DNA of 64,000 nt from Agrocybe praecox (GCA_964017145.1 OZ024842.1:2976001-3040000); one strand, 5' to 3'. Shown: positions 25,446-38,436, counted from the stretch's first letter. Notes: generated by a model not told the origin, from the letters alone. Program-made: numbers and translations.

Positions 25446-26418
25446 ATGGCCACTCACAACCAAGGCTCAGGAGCCCCTAGACGAAGTTACGCCGTTCCCG
25501 TATGTTCTCTCTTTCTTTCCCTGTCTCCCCTACCAATCTCTTCTATAGCAGCAAACTCCACCGGCCTCAAAAAACGACCCATATCATGGTCAAGAAACCC
25601 TGGCTCGACTCGCTGCACGATTTATTACCCATCTCTTTGCATGTCCAGAGTACCCCCAGTCATCAAACCAGTCACAGTCGAAGCTACCCTATTTTATCGC
25701 ATACGCCCTCCACAGGACTAAACTACATGCCGCCGTGACATATGCTGCTCTCGTTCTCCTCCAAAGGCTAAAAGCTCGCTTTCCAACTGCCCGCGGCTCC
25801 TCAGGCCACCGCTTGTTCATTTCCGCCTACATGATTTCATCCAAAGTGATGTGCGATGACACTTACTCGAACAAGTCGTGGTGTATTGTTGCTCAGGGAA
25901 TGTTCAGTCTACGCGAAGTCAACCAGATGGAGAGGGAAATGTGCACGTATCTAGATTGGGAGTTAACAGTCGACAACCCCATCCTTTCAAACTTTGAAGA
26001 AGCCGTAAAGGTCGACTTTCGAGAGGACAAACGATCCTATCCCAACTACCCCACCACCTTTGTCTCAAAACGCGCCGCGAAAGCAGAGAATTCCAAGGAT
26101 ACATCGATGGACACCGAAAAAACAAGTACGACGAGTCCCGTTCCAGGTTTCGGCCAGAGTCGCTCGTCGCCGCAGGTCAAAAGCTCATCCAAGGCCTGGG
26201 CAGATCCCAACACCCCAGATACCCCCTCGCCCACCTTCTCAAACGCTACCTCCCCCGCATCCTCAGGCTCACCCACTACCCCCGTTGGAGGTCCCGAAAC
26301 GAATCCAAAAATTCGTGGTATCGATACTTCCCCTCATTTCGGAATGACCTCCCAAGTGCCTATATCGCATCCCCTGAAACCGAAAATGTTCGCATTTGCT
26401 ATCCCCTCTGGCTGGTGA
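25446..26418 (+). CDS. Pho80/Pcl-type cyclin
   Basis: Two exons (25446-25499 and 25549-26418) encode 307 residues. The cyclin box spans about residues 40-185. Its landmarks are ETLARLAARFITHLFACPEY, PYFIAYALHRTKLHAAVTYA, SSGHRLFISAYMISSKVMCD, TYSNKSWCIVAQGMFSLREV and NQMEREMCTYLDWELTV, which is the signature of Pho80-like cyclins that bind Pho85-type kinases. The C-terminal ~100 residues are Ser/Pro/Thr-rich (SPTFSNATSPASSGSP) and probably carry regulatory phosphosites. Such cyclins control the cell cycle, polarity or phosphate response; which of these applies cannot be told from sequence. The gene is isolated between two very long spacers, which fits complex regulation. Confidence 0.9.
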
Positions 26419-29400
26419 CCCGACCTCACCTTCTGGATCGAACCTGTCGTCACTCTTTTGCTGTCCGTGCTCGCACTAATATTCTCATCTTTCAACCGCA
26501 TTATCTTTTTTCTCCCTGCATTCAATTGTATACTAAACTCATACCCCACATTTTCCTTTCTTTCTCTATAGCCTTATATCTTTTTGCATTACTCATCTTG
26601 CAGCACTGTTTCCTCACATTGCATTGCATCGGTTGTTGTTTCAATAGCATCATCACTATCTTTATTCACGGCCAACTGCATTCATTATTACCCACATTTC
26701 ACATACCAAGTTACTCCTGCAATAAATTGTACCCCTACATAGCAAAATAGACAAAACATTTTAAACACTCATACTCCCCATGCATTTTTCCATGAATACC
26801 ATGCGCCCACACAAGAAAAAAAGAACGGACCGGAGAAAGCATCGGAATGATCTTATTATCATCATTGTGTGGGGTAGATAGAGAATAGATAGATGGATAG
26901 ACGTTTCTAAAACCGCCGTGTGCAAGGTCGAACAAAACACGCCTTTTCAACGTGGTGCGCTGCTAGAGCCCACGTAGTTTCTAGATGTTCTTATCAGAAA
27001 AATGACATTATCCTCATTCAGCGCCTTTCCCTCCACGCCCTGTCTTTGATCCCATGGCATGTCATGTCATACTCATATCGGTCAATAAAGGGACCTACAA
27101 TCTAGTCATGGTCGAGATGACCGTGGCATCGTACTAAGTACGTGCGCCGCTGCTCTGTAATTATAAGTTGCTAGTCACCTTCCACGGCACCTGCCAGTCT
27201 GTTATGTACGAGATTTCCCCCTTGGACTACTTGTGAACATTACCTCAAGCCTGCAGTTCGAGAACGCTCTGCGTGTGTGATATATGTATGGATTCTTTTC
27301 ATATCCTGACATGTCCTGGCATGGCATACATGGAACGCGCGCGCGCGAGCGCGGAATCCCCGAGTCGGCCGCGGCGAATTTCGCTACAAAGGACGTATGT
27401 ACGCGCGAACGAATGAACGTGAACACGCCGCGATGCGATAAAATATCATATCATATGTATTTTACATATGCTCTAATCTCTTGAGCCTTGGGAAAAGAGT
27501 CACAAGTTCGAATTTTATTTATCCAGCGCGTAGTACACATACCATTACCGGTTTCCGGACCTACTTATCGCGGCGGGGAATTCGAACTTGGCGAATTTGG
27601 CGAATTTGGCGAAAAGTCGAAAGAAGAAGTAGTAACTCCTGAACTAGAGCGTTGGCTCGGGGATAAGGCTAAAGCTGCATGCACACAGTAATAGTCTGTA
27701 ATAGTGTCATCGTGTCCCTTGCAAGTGTAGTTCCTTGCGAAATTCAACTTTGCTGTCAGTCATCTGACTAGCTATGTACGTCCCCATGTCGTGCGCTGAT
27801 TGAAATCAGGAGTTAGGACTCATTAATTATGCGATGTATATATGAAATTGTCAGACCAACTTAACGTCCAACTCTAATCCTGAGGTTGCTGGTTTCATCG
27901 ACCAACGTCAGCGAGGCAGGCAGCCATCAGAGTCAGGCAGCATCGACATCAGCCATCATGCATCATGCATCATCATCCACATCAAGCCTCTCCACGGGGA
28001 CTCGCTCAAATAATATTACTGTTACTTACTCGCCACCGTGTGCCACCATGCAACGAACATGCAACATACATAGCCTTGAGAGATTATGTACAGTGACGAC
28101 TGGAGATGATCATTTTTTTAATTGTACACACCCATGGGCCATACTCCATAGGTGTACTTGATATCAATTGACAGCATATATGCAAGGTTGTCGTTATTGT
28201 AAGCGTCTCTATCTCTGCCATCTCGGCGGAGCTGCGCAAAACTTCAAGGTTTATACATAGTCATGGAAATTCTCACCGACTTCAAGAAACAACTCGTTCT
28301 TGAGAGGATTTCTTCCGTAGCCTGGGGTATCCTGGGACTTTTGTACATTTTTGTGTTTATTCTTCCAGAGCAGGCTTCTGAGTGCGCCCAAGGTAAGTAA
28401 GTGTGTACCGCCGTGCTTCTCAAATTGTTATCAACACACACCTATGTCAAGGCTAAGCCCTTTCCTTTTCATGACTTTCTCCGCGTCATGAGAGCTTTTT
28501 TTGTTTCTTCCTGAAAGAACTTTCGCATATGATATAACCGAATGATATTGAAAGGAAAGAAGGAAGGAAGTAATCGGGACAAAAGACCGTCGTCCGAAAG
28601 AATTGTGTATGTCGGCAGGACCTTATGTGGGCACTTCTACATGTGTGTCCAGGGTAACAAACTTACCGCCAATTGTTAGCTAACGCTATACACGGGAAAT
28701 TACCCAAAGTCGTACCACTTTTAACCTATTTTGGACTTGGGGATAACTCGAGGTAAATACAAACGTAGTATGTATTTTGTACTAAAAATAGGTCACATGT
28801 CTGGCCTTCGAAGTTCGGGAGAGACGAGTAAGTACAGTTTTTTGTTGCCACATTTCCCAGGAGATACCGTGCTCGCCATTTCCGTTGGGGAGGAAGCTTC
28901 CAAGTAGGTAAAGTCATGAGCTATCTGCATCAGAGCACGTTGTCTGGGGCATTAGGAGCTTTTCCCAGCTAGTCGTGATGTGGCATGACTCGCCGCGGAT
29001 TAAGTAGTGTAAGTCACTCTGAGCCTCCTAAAAGACGAGGATAAGAAACTTGTTGGACAAGCCAGCGCTATCAAGGTATAGAAGGATGAAAGAGGGTTTA
29101 ATCAGGCCTAATACGTTGTGTGCGTGGGGAGTCTAGGTGGGGGTAAGCAAAGAACGACTTTTCAAGGTTTGTTTCCTGTTTCCCTATGGGCCTCGACTCG
29201 AGCCCTCCCTCTTCATCAATGTATATCAACATTTAGCTCCTGAGTCAAGGTTTGACGAGTACGCGCTTCAGTGTGGGAAAAATTTGCATGCGTGCGCGTG
29301 TGCGCGTATAGAGCGCCAAAAACCTACTGATGACGACGGATGCGAGGGTACTTATACATATATATACAGGAATGTTCTTCTCCCTCCCATGTGAGCCCGC

Positions 29401-32400
29401 GCAAATCATAATCTCCTTTTTCATTTACCCCTTGAGCTCGATCGAGATCGTAACTGGGGAGATTCGGTGGGCGAGAGATCGATCGTCCGATTGGGCGCCT
29501 AAAATACCGGTAAAACTCTAATTTAGGAGTCCAAGCTCATCTACGACAGGCGCTCGTTGGTGTTCTGTTCCCACAGGGTCTATTAAGTCGGCGTATGTCG
29601 GGGAATTGGCTCCTGAAAGTTCTGATGTACTTTCCGTTCGCCATCTTTAGTGTGTGTTGATTGCGCCATGTGAGCTAGGACGCATACACATAGACATACA
29701 CTTGTAGGTGGGATTAGATAGTATGAAGGATCATTATGGGAATATGATTGGAAGTACGATGTCATTTCTCTCTGACTTTGATTCTAGGAGATCGAGGCGT
29801 AAAATGACAACGCGCCTAAGTCGCTTTCTAATAGTAGGCATTGGGAGGTAGGCGCTTAAGCTTTAGGCCTCTCTGTCTATCCTTGCATTGTCGACCTGAC
29901 TCGGGGTTCTGATTGCCTTGCCCGCGGACATTGCCAACCGTAGCTCGTATGTGTATATGTGTGTATCTTTATCCCTATGTAAAAGTAATGCCAAATCGAT
30001 CGGGTACTGTGTGTGCGTGCCACTGTGAGCCCAGGAGGGGGTTAAAATTACTCGGTAATTGACACGGAAAAGGGAGCAAGTAGTCCGGAAGAACCGGAAA
30101 AAAATACCGGATACACTGGACACAACCCGTTAAACAGGTAGGGACAAACGGGCAGAAAGTACGAGATTACATGGTAAAAAAGAGCATGGTTATGTCCGAA
30201 TTGCCTATGCAAACCGGGTGATTCCACAACCAGGTTAGAGTAGAAATATAACCGTTTAAACGAGTCATTAAAAAGCATAGAAAGGGTGGTGATTTTAAGT
30301 TGTTGTGATAGGCAAAATAACCATTGAGAATTACTGGGTAAACTGGGTACAGGAAAGACCAGGTAGACAAGGGAATCAAGTAGGGATAAAGCACCCAATA
30401 TTCGAGTAATTAATGCCATTCAGAAAGGAGGGTATTATAACCATGAAAGAACGAGTATATTTCACTGTTTTATGCGAGTACATATACAGGTAATTATGTC
30501 TATGCGCGAAAAAGCTATGTATTCCGAAATTCGAGGGTTAAAAAATCTTACGTTGGTTGAAACGGTTGCTGAGCGTGACTAGTGGGTGATATAACAGTTA
30601 AGTATATGCGGCAACTCATATATGGAGGTGACTTACGGGCGTGGTGCCAGGTGGGAGAAGCTGGTTGGATTGAGACATGGTCAGAGGTGCTTGATTTCGC
30701 TGTAGCGGGGCAGAAAAACATACATTGGTTAAGCGTACTGGGCGAGACTTCTAAATGAGTAAATGAGTAAGTGTAAGTAAGTGAATGTGTATCGACAGTC
30801 AAGCTGAAGCACAAGGTCACGTACCTTTCCAGAACTTGTACGTACTGTTCGAGCGATTAGCTCCCTTTTGAGACTGAATATGATAGCGGAAGTGTAAACG
30901 GCAGAAAAATTCTCAAGAGGGTATGGTGTTGTAGTGTCGCAGAAAAGGAGTGAATGGAAAGGAAGAAAGAGTGATGATGTCGTTGTGCGCGCTATATTTA
31001 TAACCCAAGTGAACAGGTCACACGACTCAGAACATATGACGCGTCTTTGGACTTGTAGATATTTCCAAATTCCGCCTCAATTATCACTGCATATTACTGT
31101 ATTTCTAATGTATTCCGAGCTTATTCTAAATGAACCACATTCTTTTATATCAATAACAGCCTCCCTATTTGGGTTTTCATTTGTCCGTGTATCTCAACTC
31201 TCCAGATTCCTGCGCTGAAATTGCCTTGATGTTTCGACTTGATTTCGGCCTCGATTTCCCTGGCTATTGTGCCCTCTGAGGGTCGGCCGGTAAACCGGTG
31301 TAAAATACCCTTCAATATATTGTCCCGATTTTCGTGGTTTTTTAGGCCTGTTGTACTTAGTGTTTTTACCTTGATATTCCGGCAATAATATAACACGGTT
31401 TCCTTTCTATTTTGGATGGTTTTACGTGGTAAAATGCTCTGCTTCATAGAGTACTAAATACTCGACGAAATGACCCGCTAAACGCAACTTCTTACCAGGT
31501 ATTATTTTTACTAGAATTTCACCTGTTTTGAATGGGGTTAAAATGCTTCGTCAAACTGTGCATATTACCCCTGCCGCGTTTTCCGGGATATTTTACTTAG
31601 TTTAACTTTCCACTGGTAAATATATGGTATTAATACCTAGGTGTGACAAAAAATGAACGATTGCCATTTATAAGCTCGTTAACATGGTCTTGTTCTTTTT
31701 CTACCCTATTACATGGTACATTTACCCGGGCTAGGGGTTCACAGTGGTGCCTTTGACACTACCAAATGCGTGTAGGTTACGCCACACATGTCCAGGTATG
31801 TGCAATTGAACAAACTGAGATATTAATAACGGTAGTTCATAATCGTGTGTTTTAGCGATTAAAAACAACTCAACGATGGAAGGTGTGATTCATCATCTTC
31901 AATATCCTCATATCACCAGCATCGCCTTTGTATCGCATTCACATCTATCTTTTTTGGAAATTTCTTGTATTCCGTTGCCACTCTGATTTGGACTGATGTT
32001 TATCAAATGAAAGAATCTACCTATAGCTATGTACATGCCACTGCGGTACTACTGAAAGTGATGGATTATCATATCCATATCATAATCTCCCTTTCATGAA
32101 AGTATAAGTACTGTCCATGTTAGTTACTATATGTGCAGATCATCTGCTCAAGTTCCCGAGTCAATACTTATCTCAAATTTCACACTATCCATCATCTTGA
32201 TTCCGTCCTTCCTTCCGTAGATCACACACAGGGAGGGCAAAGACCAATTCGGTGGCAGTATTTGTGACAGGAGACAAGCTTCTGTATGTTATCGCAAAAA
32301 AAGCCGGTGCAGAAGCTGCCACATATAAATACCAAGATATGTTTGTATGGGGTTGAGGCTTGAGCTTTCTCCCTGGTGTACGTTGGGTGCGCACGGTTAA

Positions 32401-32663
32401 ACTTACACGATGTTGATGTTCGGATGGAACAGGCCTATTAAAGAAAGTTGGGGGTTATCTGATTCGTTACTTGGACTCCTCGGGCATGAAGCAATGAAAG
32501 AAAAAGTCAAACAATGACATAATCGTCGGTACTTTAATAATAAACTTGCACGTATGTTGCTACCTCTTGAGGCTGTTGTCGCGAATTCCGCACTCTTAAA
32601 TCGAAGTGTAGTGGGTGACCTTTCGGAATTTCGGTTGTGTTGGATAAAAAATGAAAAAGTGAA
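26419..32663. other. 6.2-kb gene-free spacer
   Basis: Only short unsupported open frames occur. The first few hundred bases are probably the cyclin 3' UTR. Features seen: an alternating GC run near 27338-27350, a GGCGAATTT tandem repeat at 27588-27613, CATCATG repeats near 27955-27980, and A/T-rich tracts with GGTAAA-like words at 30050-30450 and 31260-31740. These tracts could be remains of an old element, but I found no protein remnant or clear terminal repeats. Confidence 0.4.
27588..27613. repeat. Tandem TTGGCGAA repeat (three copies)
   Basis: The 9-bp unit GGCGAATTT is repeated three times, giving overlapping TTTGGCGAA words. These resemble E2F/MBF-type core sites, but the tract lies 1.2 kb downstream of the cyclin gene and may simply be a slippage repeat. 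Confidence 0.4.
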
Positions 32664-32753
32664 TGCATTAAGAGGGAATCGAACCCCCGGCGGGTCGAGA
32701 CGACGTTCGCTCGAATATGGCAACGACCCAGGTTACCACTACCCCATTAATGC
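32664..32753 (-). tRNA. tRNA-Gly(GCC) with an intron
   Basis: On the minus strand the 7-bp acceptor arms GCATTAA and TTAATGC pair. A D-arm with AGTGGTAA and a T-arm with GGTTCGATTCC (perfect box B) are present. The anticodon stem GGGTCG/CGACCC encloses TTGCCA, so the anticodon is GCC (glycine). About 19 nt of extra sequence after the anticodon, starting TATTCGAGC, sits in the normal place for a tRNA intron. The gene covers 90 nt, about 71 nt when mature. It lies 207 bp upstream of the NAB2 start codon, on the other strand. Confidence 0.9.
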
Positions 32754-32960
32754 TCATAGTAGTGGTTGAACCGTACAAACCTTGGACAGACGAGGTTGTC
32801 GCCTTCTATTTTGGGTACGATAAGGACCGCTTAGTCATGTATGACTGTTGTGTTTGGCTAGGGCCACAATAGAGCGGAGCTTGAACAAGCGGTCTTTGGG
32901 CTCTGGGTTCATTCCGCTACGCTTCGCTGTGCTTTAAACTCTCCTTTAGACGCCCATATC

Positions 32961-35154
32961 ATGCCTTTCGGTCTTACAATTGGCACAGAGCGTGCAAATG
33001 CCTTACAGGTATGTATTGCTATATTCGTTCTGCTTCTGTTTCTGATCATAAAGAGTAGGCATCCGTTCAAGAAGAACTTGGAAAACGAGGATGGAATCCT
33101 GATCCTGGTACATTTTTTGCCACTTCTTCCAGTATGCCATTTCTTATGGAGTTCTTTAGATTGTGTCATGGCGGAGTATATAACCATTATGGTTATCAAC
33201 AACAAGACCGCTGGTAAGCATTCTACTTCACTTTGTTATCGTTCGGTCTTTTGCTGACTACAACTCGTACAGCTCAAATCACGAGTGAACTGGAAGATTG
33301 TATGCCATTTCCTCTTTGAATTTGAAGCTCGTAGAACTAACACGATATCTTTGCAGTAATTGGTGCAGATTTTGGTTCGTTTCGTCTATTCTTTTCCCGT
33401 GATTGTGCATGTACTGAATGACGTATACAGATCCTGTTTTTACAGAGTGGCTATTCGCAGAAGCAGCGAAAGGCGCCAGCGAACTCGAAATCACTTCCCA
33501 ACCCTCCGCAGCACAACCAGAAGTCTCATCAGAGCCCGCCACATCGTCAGAAGCACCGCCCGCGAATGAAGCACCGAGGACGGGTCACGCCCCTCGTAAT
33601 GGCATTTACCAGCAAGCCCTCTCACAAGCCCTCCCATCTGGATCCAACTCCGCGCAAAAACGGACCGCATCTGCGCGGTCGCCTTCGCCCTCACACCCGA
33701 ACAAGTCCAGACGGACTGACCTCCCAACAGGCCCTCGAGCAATGTACCACCGTGATGGTTCGAATTCGAACGGAAACTCGCATTTGAACACCCGCAGCTT
33801 GCTGGAGCGAGTTGGTGGTCCACCCGGCCGTGGACCCAAGAACTTCCAACGAGATGACATCCAGGCAAGAATCGACAACATAGTTGGTAATGCACCTGAG
33901 CAAAACATGATGATGCCTCCTGGCTTCCCAGGTATGGGCATGGGTATGGATATGAATGCTATGGCAAGCATGGCCAATCCGCTCATGCTGCAGGAAATGA
34001 TGATGAATCAGATGGCGCTTATGGCACAGATGGCTACTACTATGGGTATCATTAATCCTGCTGCAGGTCAGTTCGGTGGGCAACCAGGCTTCCCGATGCA
34101 GGGCGGTATGCCAGACATGAATATGATGCAGAACATGAACAATGGTTTCCAACAGCAACAACCCGGTGGCAATGGTCCAAACAATAATGCAGGTCGTGGG
34201 CGCGGGGGTGGTCGAGGTGGCAGAGGTGTTGGAAGAGGTAGAGGATCTGGGCCAGGGAATGGCGACCGCCCAATTCCTAACGGAAAACCTGCTCCAGTTG
34301 CCGATGCGCCAGCGAGCACTCCTCTGCCTATCCTTGCTCCCACTCCCATCAGCCCTGCGCCATCATCTTCAGCACCGTCAACTGCGGAGCGTATTGCTGG
34401 CCCTACCCAAAACCAAATTGCATATGCTATACCCGAACGACCTCAATCACCCACCCTTTGCAAATTCGCCTTAAAATGTACAAACGCTCATTGTCGATAT
34501 TCCCATCCATCTCCCGTTGCTACCGCTGAGAGCGGAGTTGTCCTGAGCAACGAGGCCTGCGAGAAAGGCAAGGAATGTAAGGACAGGGATTGCATAAAGG
34601 CTCACGTCAGCCCAGCTGTTCTTAATCCCCAAGGTGAGATTTCAAAGATTACACATATTGATATCCGTTCTTATTCATTTGCGTTTGAAGCAGAACAGTC
34701 GATACCCCATGTTCATGCACCTGCACCTGCCCCTCAAGTTCATCATACCCCTGTTCCCTGCCGTTTCGGAGCTGCATGCACCCGCCCTGGGTGCACTTTC
34801 AGTCATCCCCACCGTCAGACCCAAAGTTCCACACCCTGCCGTTTCGGTACAGCTTGCACTCGTGCTCAATGCCCCTTCCAACACCCGGAAGGCCGTGTCC
34901 TTCCCTCTAGTTTCCACCGTGGTCTCTCAACCACAGGCCCCATCGTCAATGTACCAACTCCAGAACCTGGAACTATGGGCTCATCGCAGAACAGGAGCAT
35001 GACTTTCAACAATCCTGTTAAGGAAAAATTGGCGAAGCAAATGAAGGAAATTCAAGAGAAAAAGCTGGAAGCTGAGCAAGCTGTGAAGGATGCCGAAGCT
35101 GCCGCAAACAGTAAAAAAGCTGAAGCAAAACCCCCGGTTTCAATCACTGCATAA
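32961..35154 (+). CDS. NAB2: NAB2, nuclear poly(A)-RNA-binding CCCH zinc-finger protein
   Basis: Nab2 binds poly(A) tails in the nucleus, limits tail length and helps mRNA export. Six exons (32961-33008, 33059-33107, 33160-33213, 33273-33299, 33357-33374, 33431-35154) give 639 residues. The N-terminal PWI-like fold begins MPFGLTIGTERANALQ and continues QEELGKRGWNPDP, VMAEYITIMVINNKTA, and ITSELEDLIGADFDPVFTEW. A Met-rich and Gln/Asn-rich middle is followed by an RGG segment (GRGRGGGRGGRGVGRGRG). Four C-x5-C-x4-C-x3-H fingers are visible: CKFALKCTNAHCRYSH, CEKGKECKDRDCIKAH, CRFGAACTRPGCTFSH and CRFGTACTRAQCPFQH. Yeast Nab2 has seven, so this protein carries a reduced set. A coiled-coil Lys/Glu segment ends the protein. 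Exon 5 is 18 nt. Confidence 0.92.
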
Positions 35155-35806
35155 ATCTCTGAAAGAAACGGCAGGGAACAAATTTTTGCCGCTGTCTGCG
35201 AATTAGAAATCCTTGAATTCATCTCTTCTCAATCCAGCTAAGGAACCGATGCCAATCCACCAGACTCTTCTTTTATAGTGTAAACAATTTTCAATTGCTT
35301 TGTACATGTCACCTCATATTCGTAGTATGCCGCATAGTATCGTTTTACTCTTTCTCTCTTATTTACAACGCTACATATTTCCTTCTTCTCTCTCATATCC
35401 CGTCTGCTATAGTTTACCGTATATATTCTGCGTCGTCACTTCCGCAAAATGCGGAGGGACGTCAGCCGAGGAGGAGTAATAAAAAAGACTGCTTTCGTCG
35501 GATGCCTAGCCCTAAAGATTGGCATGGGCACCGACCATCCTCCCCTCCAACTTTGTTCTTGAATAATTCGAGAAAGTGGCTTGCCATCAGAGATTGCACG
35601 CCAACTTGGAATATTTCTAAAAGTTAATATGCATGGTGCATCACAAGTATGAATGGATGGAAGGACGGACATTTCAAGACGTTGGTTTGCCATCTGGAGT
35701 ATCATGGTAGTCTCTGAAGCGTTTATCAGTGGTCGCAGTGGTCGTACTTAAGCTGCTTTTGCTGAGGTCTTTTAGCTGAGGAAAAGCAATAATTTGAGGC
35801 TATGGG
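35155..35806. other. Convergent 3' spacer (NAB2 / ATPase)
   Basis: Between two converging genes; likely contains both 3' UTRs. T/C-rich tracts at 35340-35410. No gene seen. Confidence 0.4.
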
Positions 35807-38436
35807 CTACTTCAGAAAGACAAAGATGCACACCATCAATTCGCGAGTCCTCTGTAGGCTCTCTATCTCGTCGATTCTCGTCCGGACACTCTCCAGAAGT
35901 TGCTCAAAGCCTTCGTCATGGACAACTTCCTGCGCTGCCTGCAGGATCAAACTTGAATCTGGTCGGACATTATAATGTGTCTATATGAGTAAAGGGTCAC
36001 AAAGAAATCATCCAAAATCGATAAGCTTTGGGGACAAACATCTATGGCGATTATATTGAGGCGGTCCAACTCTACGTTGTGTGTTTAGTACCTTCGAATG
36101 CTTCTTCGGATGACTATATGCATTTTTACCTTCTATAAAATCTGGCCGCGTCATTATCTGTCGGCATTTCCACTGCGGAAAATGACAAATGTCAGTAGAC
36201 GTTCATATTCCGGAAAGGATATAATGTGAAAAGGTACATAAGGTATTGAAGGCAGAGGAATATTGTCGCCCTTTCGTAATCCTGTTGCACTGCCGGCGGC
36301 TAGTTGTTCTTCGTGCAATTTCACAAATTCTTGTAAGAGAAGCCATGAGCGAGAGCTCCACTTTTGCTAAGAGAGAGAGAGAGATCAGCAATCTAACCTT
36401 TGTTTATACTAAAAGAAAGGGACTTGATTTCCCTCTTACATCGTCTATGACGTCGTCGTCGCAATCAGGAACGAGACCTGCAAGGAGTCAGAGATGCCCA
36501 TCATGGCACAAAATGAAAGAATAAGGAACCTATCTGGCTTAGTAACCATTGTTTTTCGACTTGTATCATGTAGTCTGCTATAAAAGTCGTGCCTTTCGAT
36601 CGTGCCTCCTGAAGGACTAATGTTAATGTTTTGGTAATGGTCGACAGTATGGAAGTAGGGTTCAAACCTTATCGAGACGGTACTGTCGACCCCCAACAAG
36701 GAAGACTTTTCCGTGGTCTTCCCCTCCGTTATTCAGGACATCTTCTACCTGTGGGTAGCGTTGTATTCGACTAGCGGTGTAGGAAGGCTCGTTTTGAGGT
36801 ACGCAATTCACTGATAGGACCTGATCGAAATCATCGGGAAAAAAAAACAATGTTGACTTAGAAGAATTTATATCCCAAGCCTAAGTGCCACATACACGCA
36901 TGTGGTTCGCGTTTTTCCTCATCAAGTGGAAGGGCCAAAAATCGTCTCTGTTCTTTCTTTGAGTATAGAACCGCTTGAGAGAAATAAAACCCACGAGCTG
37001 AAAACCACAGTCAATATGCCTAATTTTTAGCAGAAATCAAGATAAATCTTTAGTAGAGTGATATGCGTAGTTCAATGATAAGCGATGGCATACCACTAGC
37101 TGCCCAATCTTCAGCCTTTTCTTGAAGCTGAAGTAATATATTTCGGCCCTCCGTATCGTTCTGGAACATATGGATGTTGTTTACCACAAAGACCAACGGT
37201 TTCCCTCTGATAGAAGAGGTACGGATAGCTACTTCTTCGAGTTTATTTAAAGCTATAGACGACTAGTCAATCGTCGAAGCAAAATCGTCGAAGAATGTTT
37301 GACCTTACCTCTTTCGATGTCCAAAGATGGTCCGGCTTGTAAACATAAATCAACATCTGGACCACTGCGTTATCTTAAGAAAAAGAAATAGTACCTTCTC
37401 TGGGTTCTCGCCGCTGGAACAAGCTCAATTGTGTATCTTCGTTAAATTCGTAGTTGAGAGCCTTTCCCAGTCGGATTCTGAATACTTCCAGGTCTGGGTG
37501 AGCGAAACAGACAGAGACGCCCTCTGCCTTACAAGAGGCTATAGCATCAGAAATCATTGCCCCTTTTCCAGATCCCTAGAATCTGGCTCAGACATAAAAT
37601 AGAGAGAAAAAGAGTCTGAGAGTCTGACCTTAGGGTCCAGGACTAAGTAATAATGTGAGCTTTCATTCCCATGCACGATGTAATCAAGAATATCTTGTTC
37701 TCTACGACGCAGAGTGGTGGTCTGTGGATCGTTTAAAGATAATACCGGTTCACTGGCAGGTGCTTGTTCATTTTCGGGTAGTCTGTTTTTTGCGCGACCG
37801 CTCTTCAGAACGACCATAGGATCATAGCCAACTGAAAATGCGGCCTCCATCTGATTCATAGGTTTACTATAAAATCTATGTTGGTACCGAAAGGTTCACC
37901 TACTTTATCCAGTACATTTTTCTTGTACCATTTAACGTAAATGAATCCACCTACAAAAACTTATGTACGATATGAGGTAATGGCGTTAGTTATGATTTAG
38001 ATGCAGGGAATGTTACAATTGTATTTGTACCTGCTCCAATGCCAATTGCTGTGGTTGTTATCGCGTCGAGGATGCGTACTGATGGATCTGTGGAGGTGCG
38101 TCCTTTGCCTCCGGCGTGATGATCGCGACCTCTACCGCGTTCACCAAGTCCAAGTGGTATAGAGCCCTCATGACCCTCATGCTTCGTTGGGAGATTTCTT
38201 TCAGGAATAACTGGCAATCCTTGGGCGGCGTCAGTTGTATGGGGTACGTGAACTGCTTCTGTATGACTTGGATTGTTCCGTACTGTGGTTTGGACATTTA
38301 TCGGCGCAGTGTAATGTCGAGCTCCTCCAGTAGATAGTAGGCTCCCGTGCCAACGGTTGTGTGAGTCGAAAGAAGAACATCTTTTCATGGAAACCAAGAC
38401 AGAGCGCATACGGACGTTCCAACTTCTGATAACCAT
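35807..38436 (-). CDS. P-loop AAA/NTPase-type ATPase, probably mitochondrial
   Basis: Fifteen exons splice to 588 residues: 38436-38031, 37950-37904, 37850-37629, 37575-37395, 37335-37309, 37252-37094, 37019-36995, 36947-36896, 36820-36668, 36608-36530, 36477-36440, 36366-36238, 36172-36130, 36071-36040, 35980-35807. The N-terminus, MVIRSWNVRMRSVLVSMKRC, is Arg-rich without acids, as in mitochondrial presequences. One short Gly-rich hydrophobic segment (ITTTAIGIGAGGFIYV) may anchor it in a membrane. Walker A is DPKGSGKGAM, spliced at an exon junction. Walker B is PLVFVVNNIH, and VVFSSDDFWPF probably holds sensor residues. The C-terminal conserved part includes WLLLQEFVKLHEEQL and PYWKCRQIMTRPDF. 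I recognise a fungal-conserved ATPase of unknown role; the mitochondrial location is inferred. The end, after the ELDRLNIIAIDTHYNVRP region, is well defined by the TAG at 35807. Confidence 0.8.

Noticed and set aside
27955..27980. CRISPR-like or regular spaced repeat at the CATCATG tract
   Set aside because: It is a simple trinucleotide-type repeat without unique spacers, and a eukaryotic nuclear context does not carry CRISPR arrays.
30050..31740. Possible decayed transposon bounded by GGGGTTAAAAT-like words at 30040 and 31535
   Set aside because: The words are short and in the same orientation rather than inverted, there is no internal protein remnant, and the rest of the sequence does not pair.
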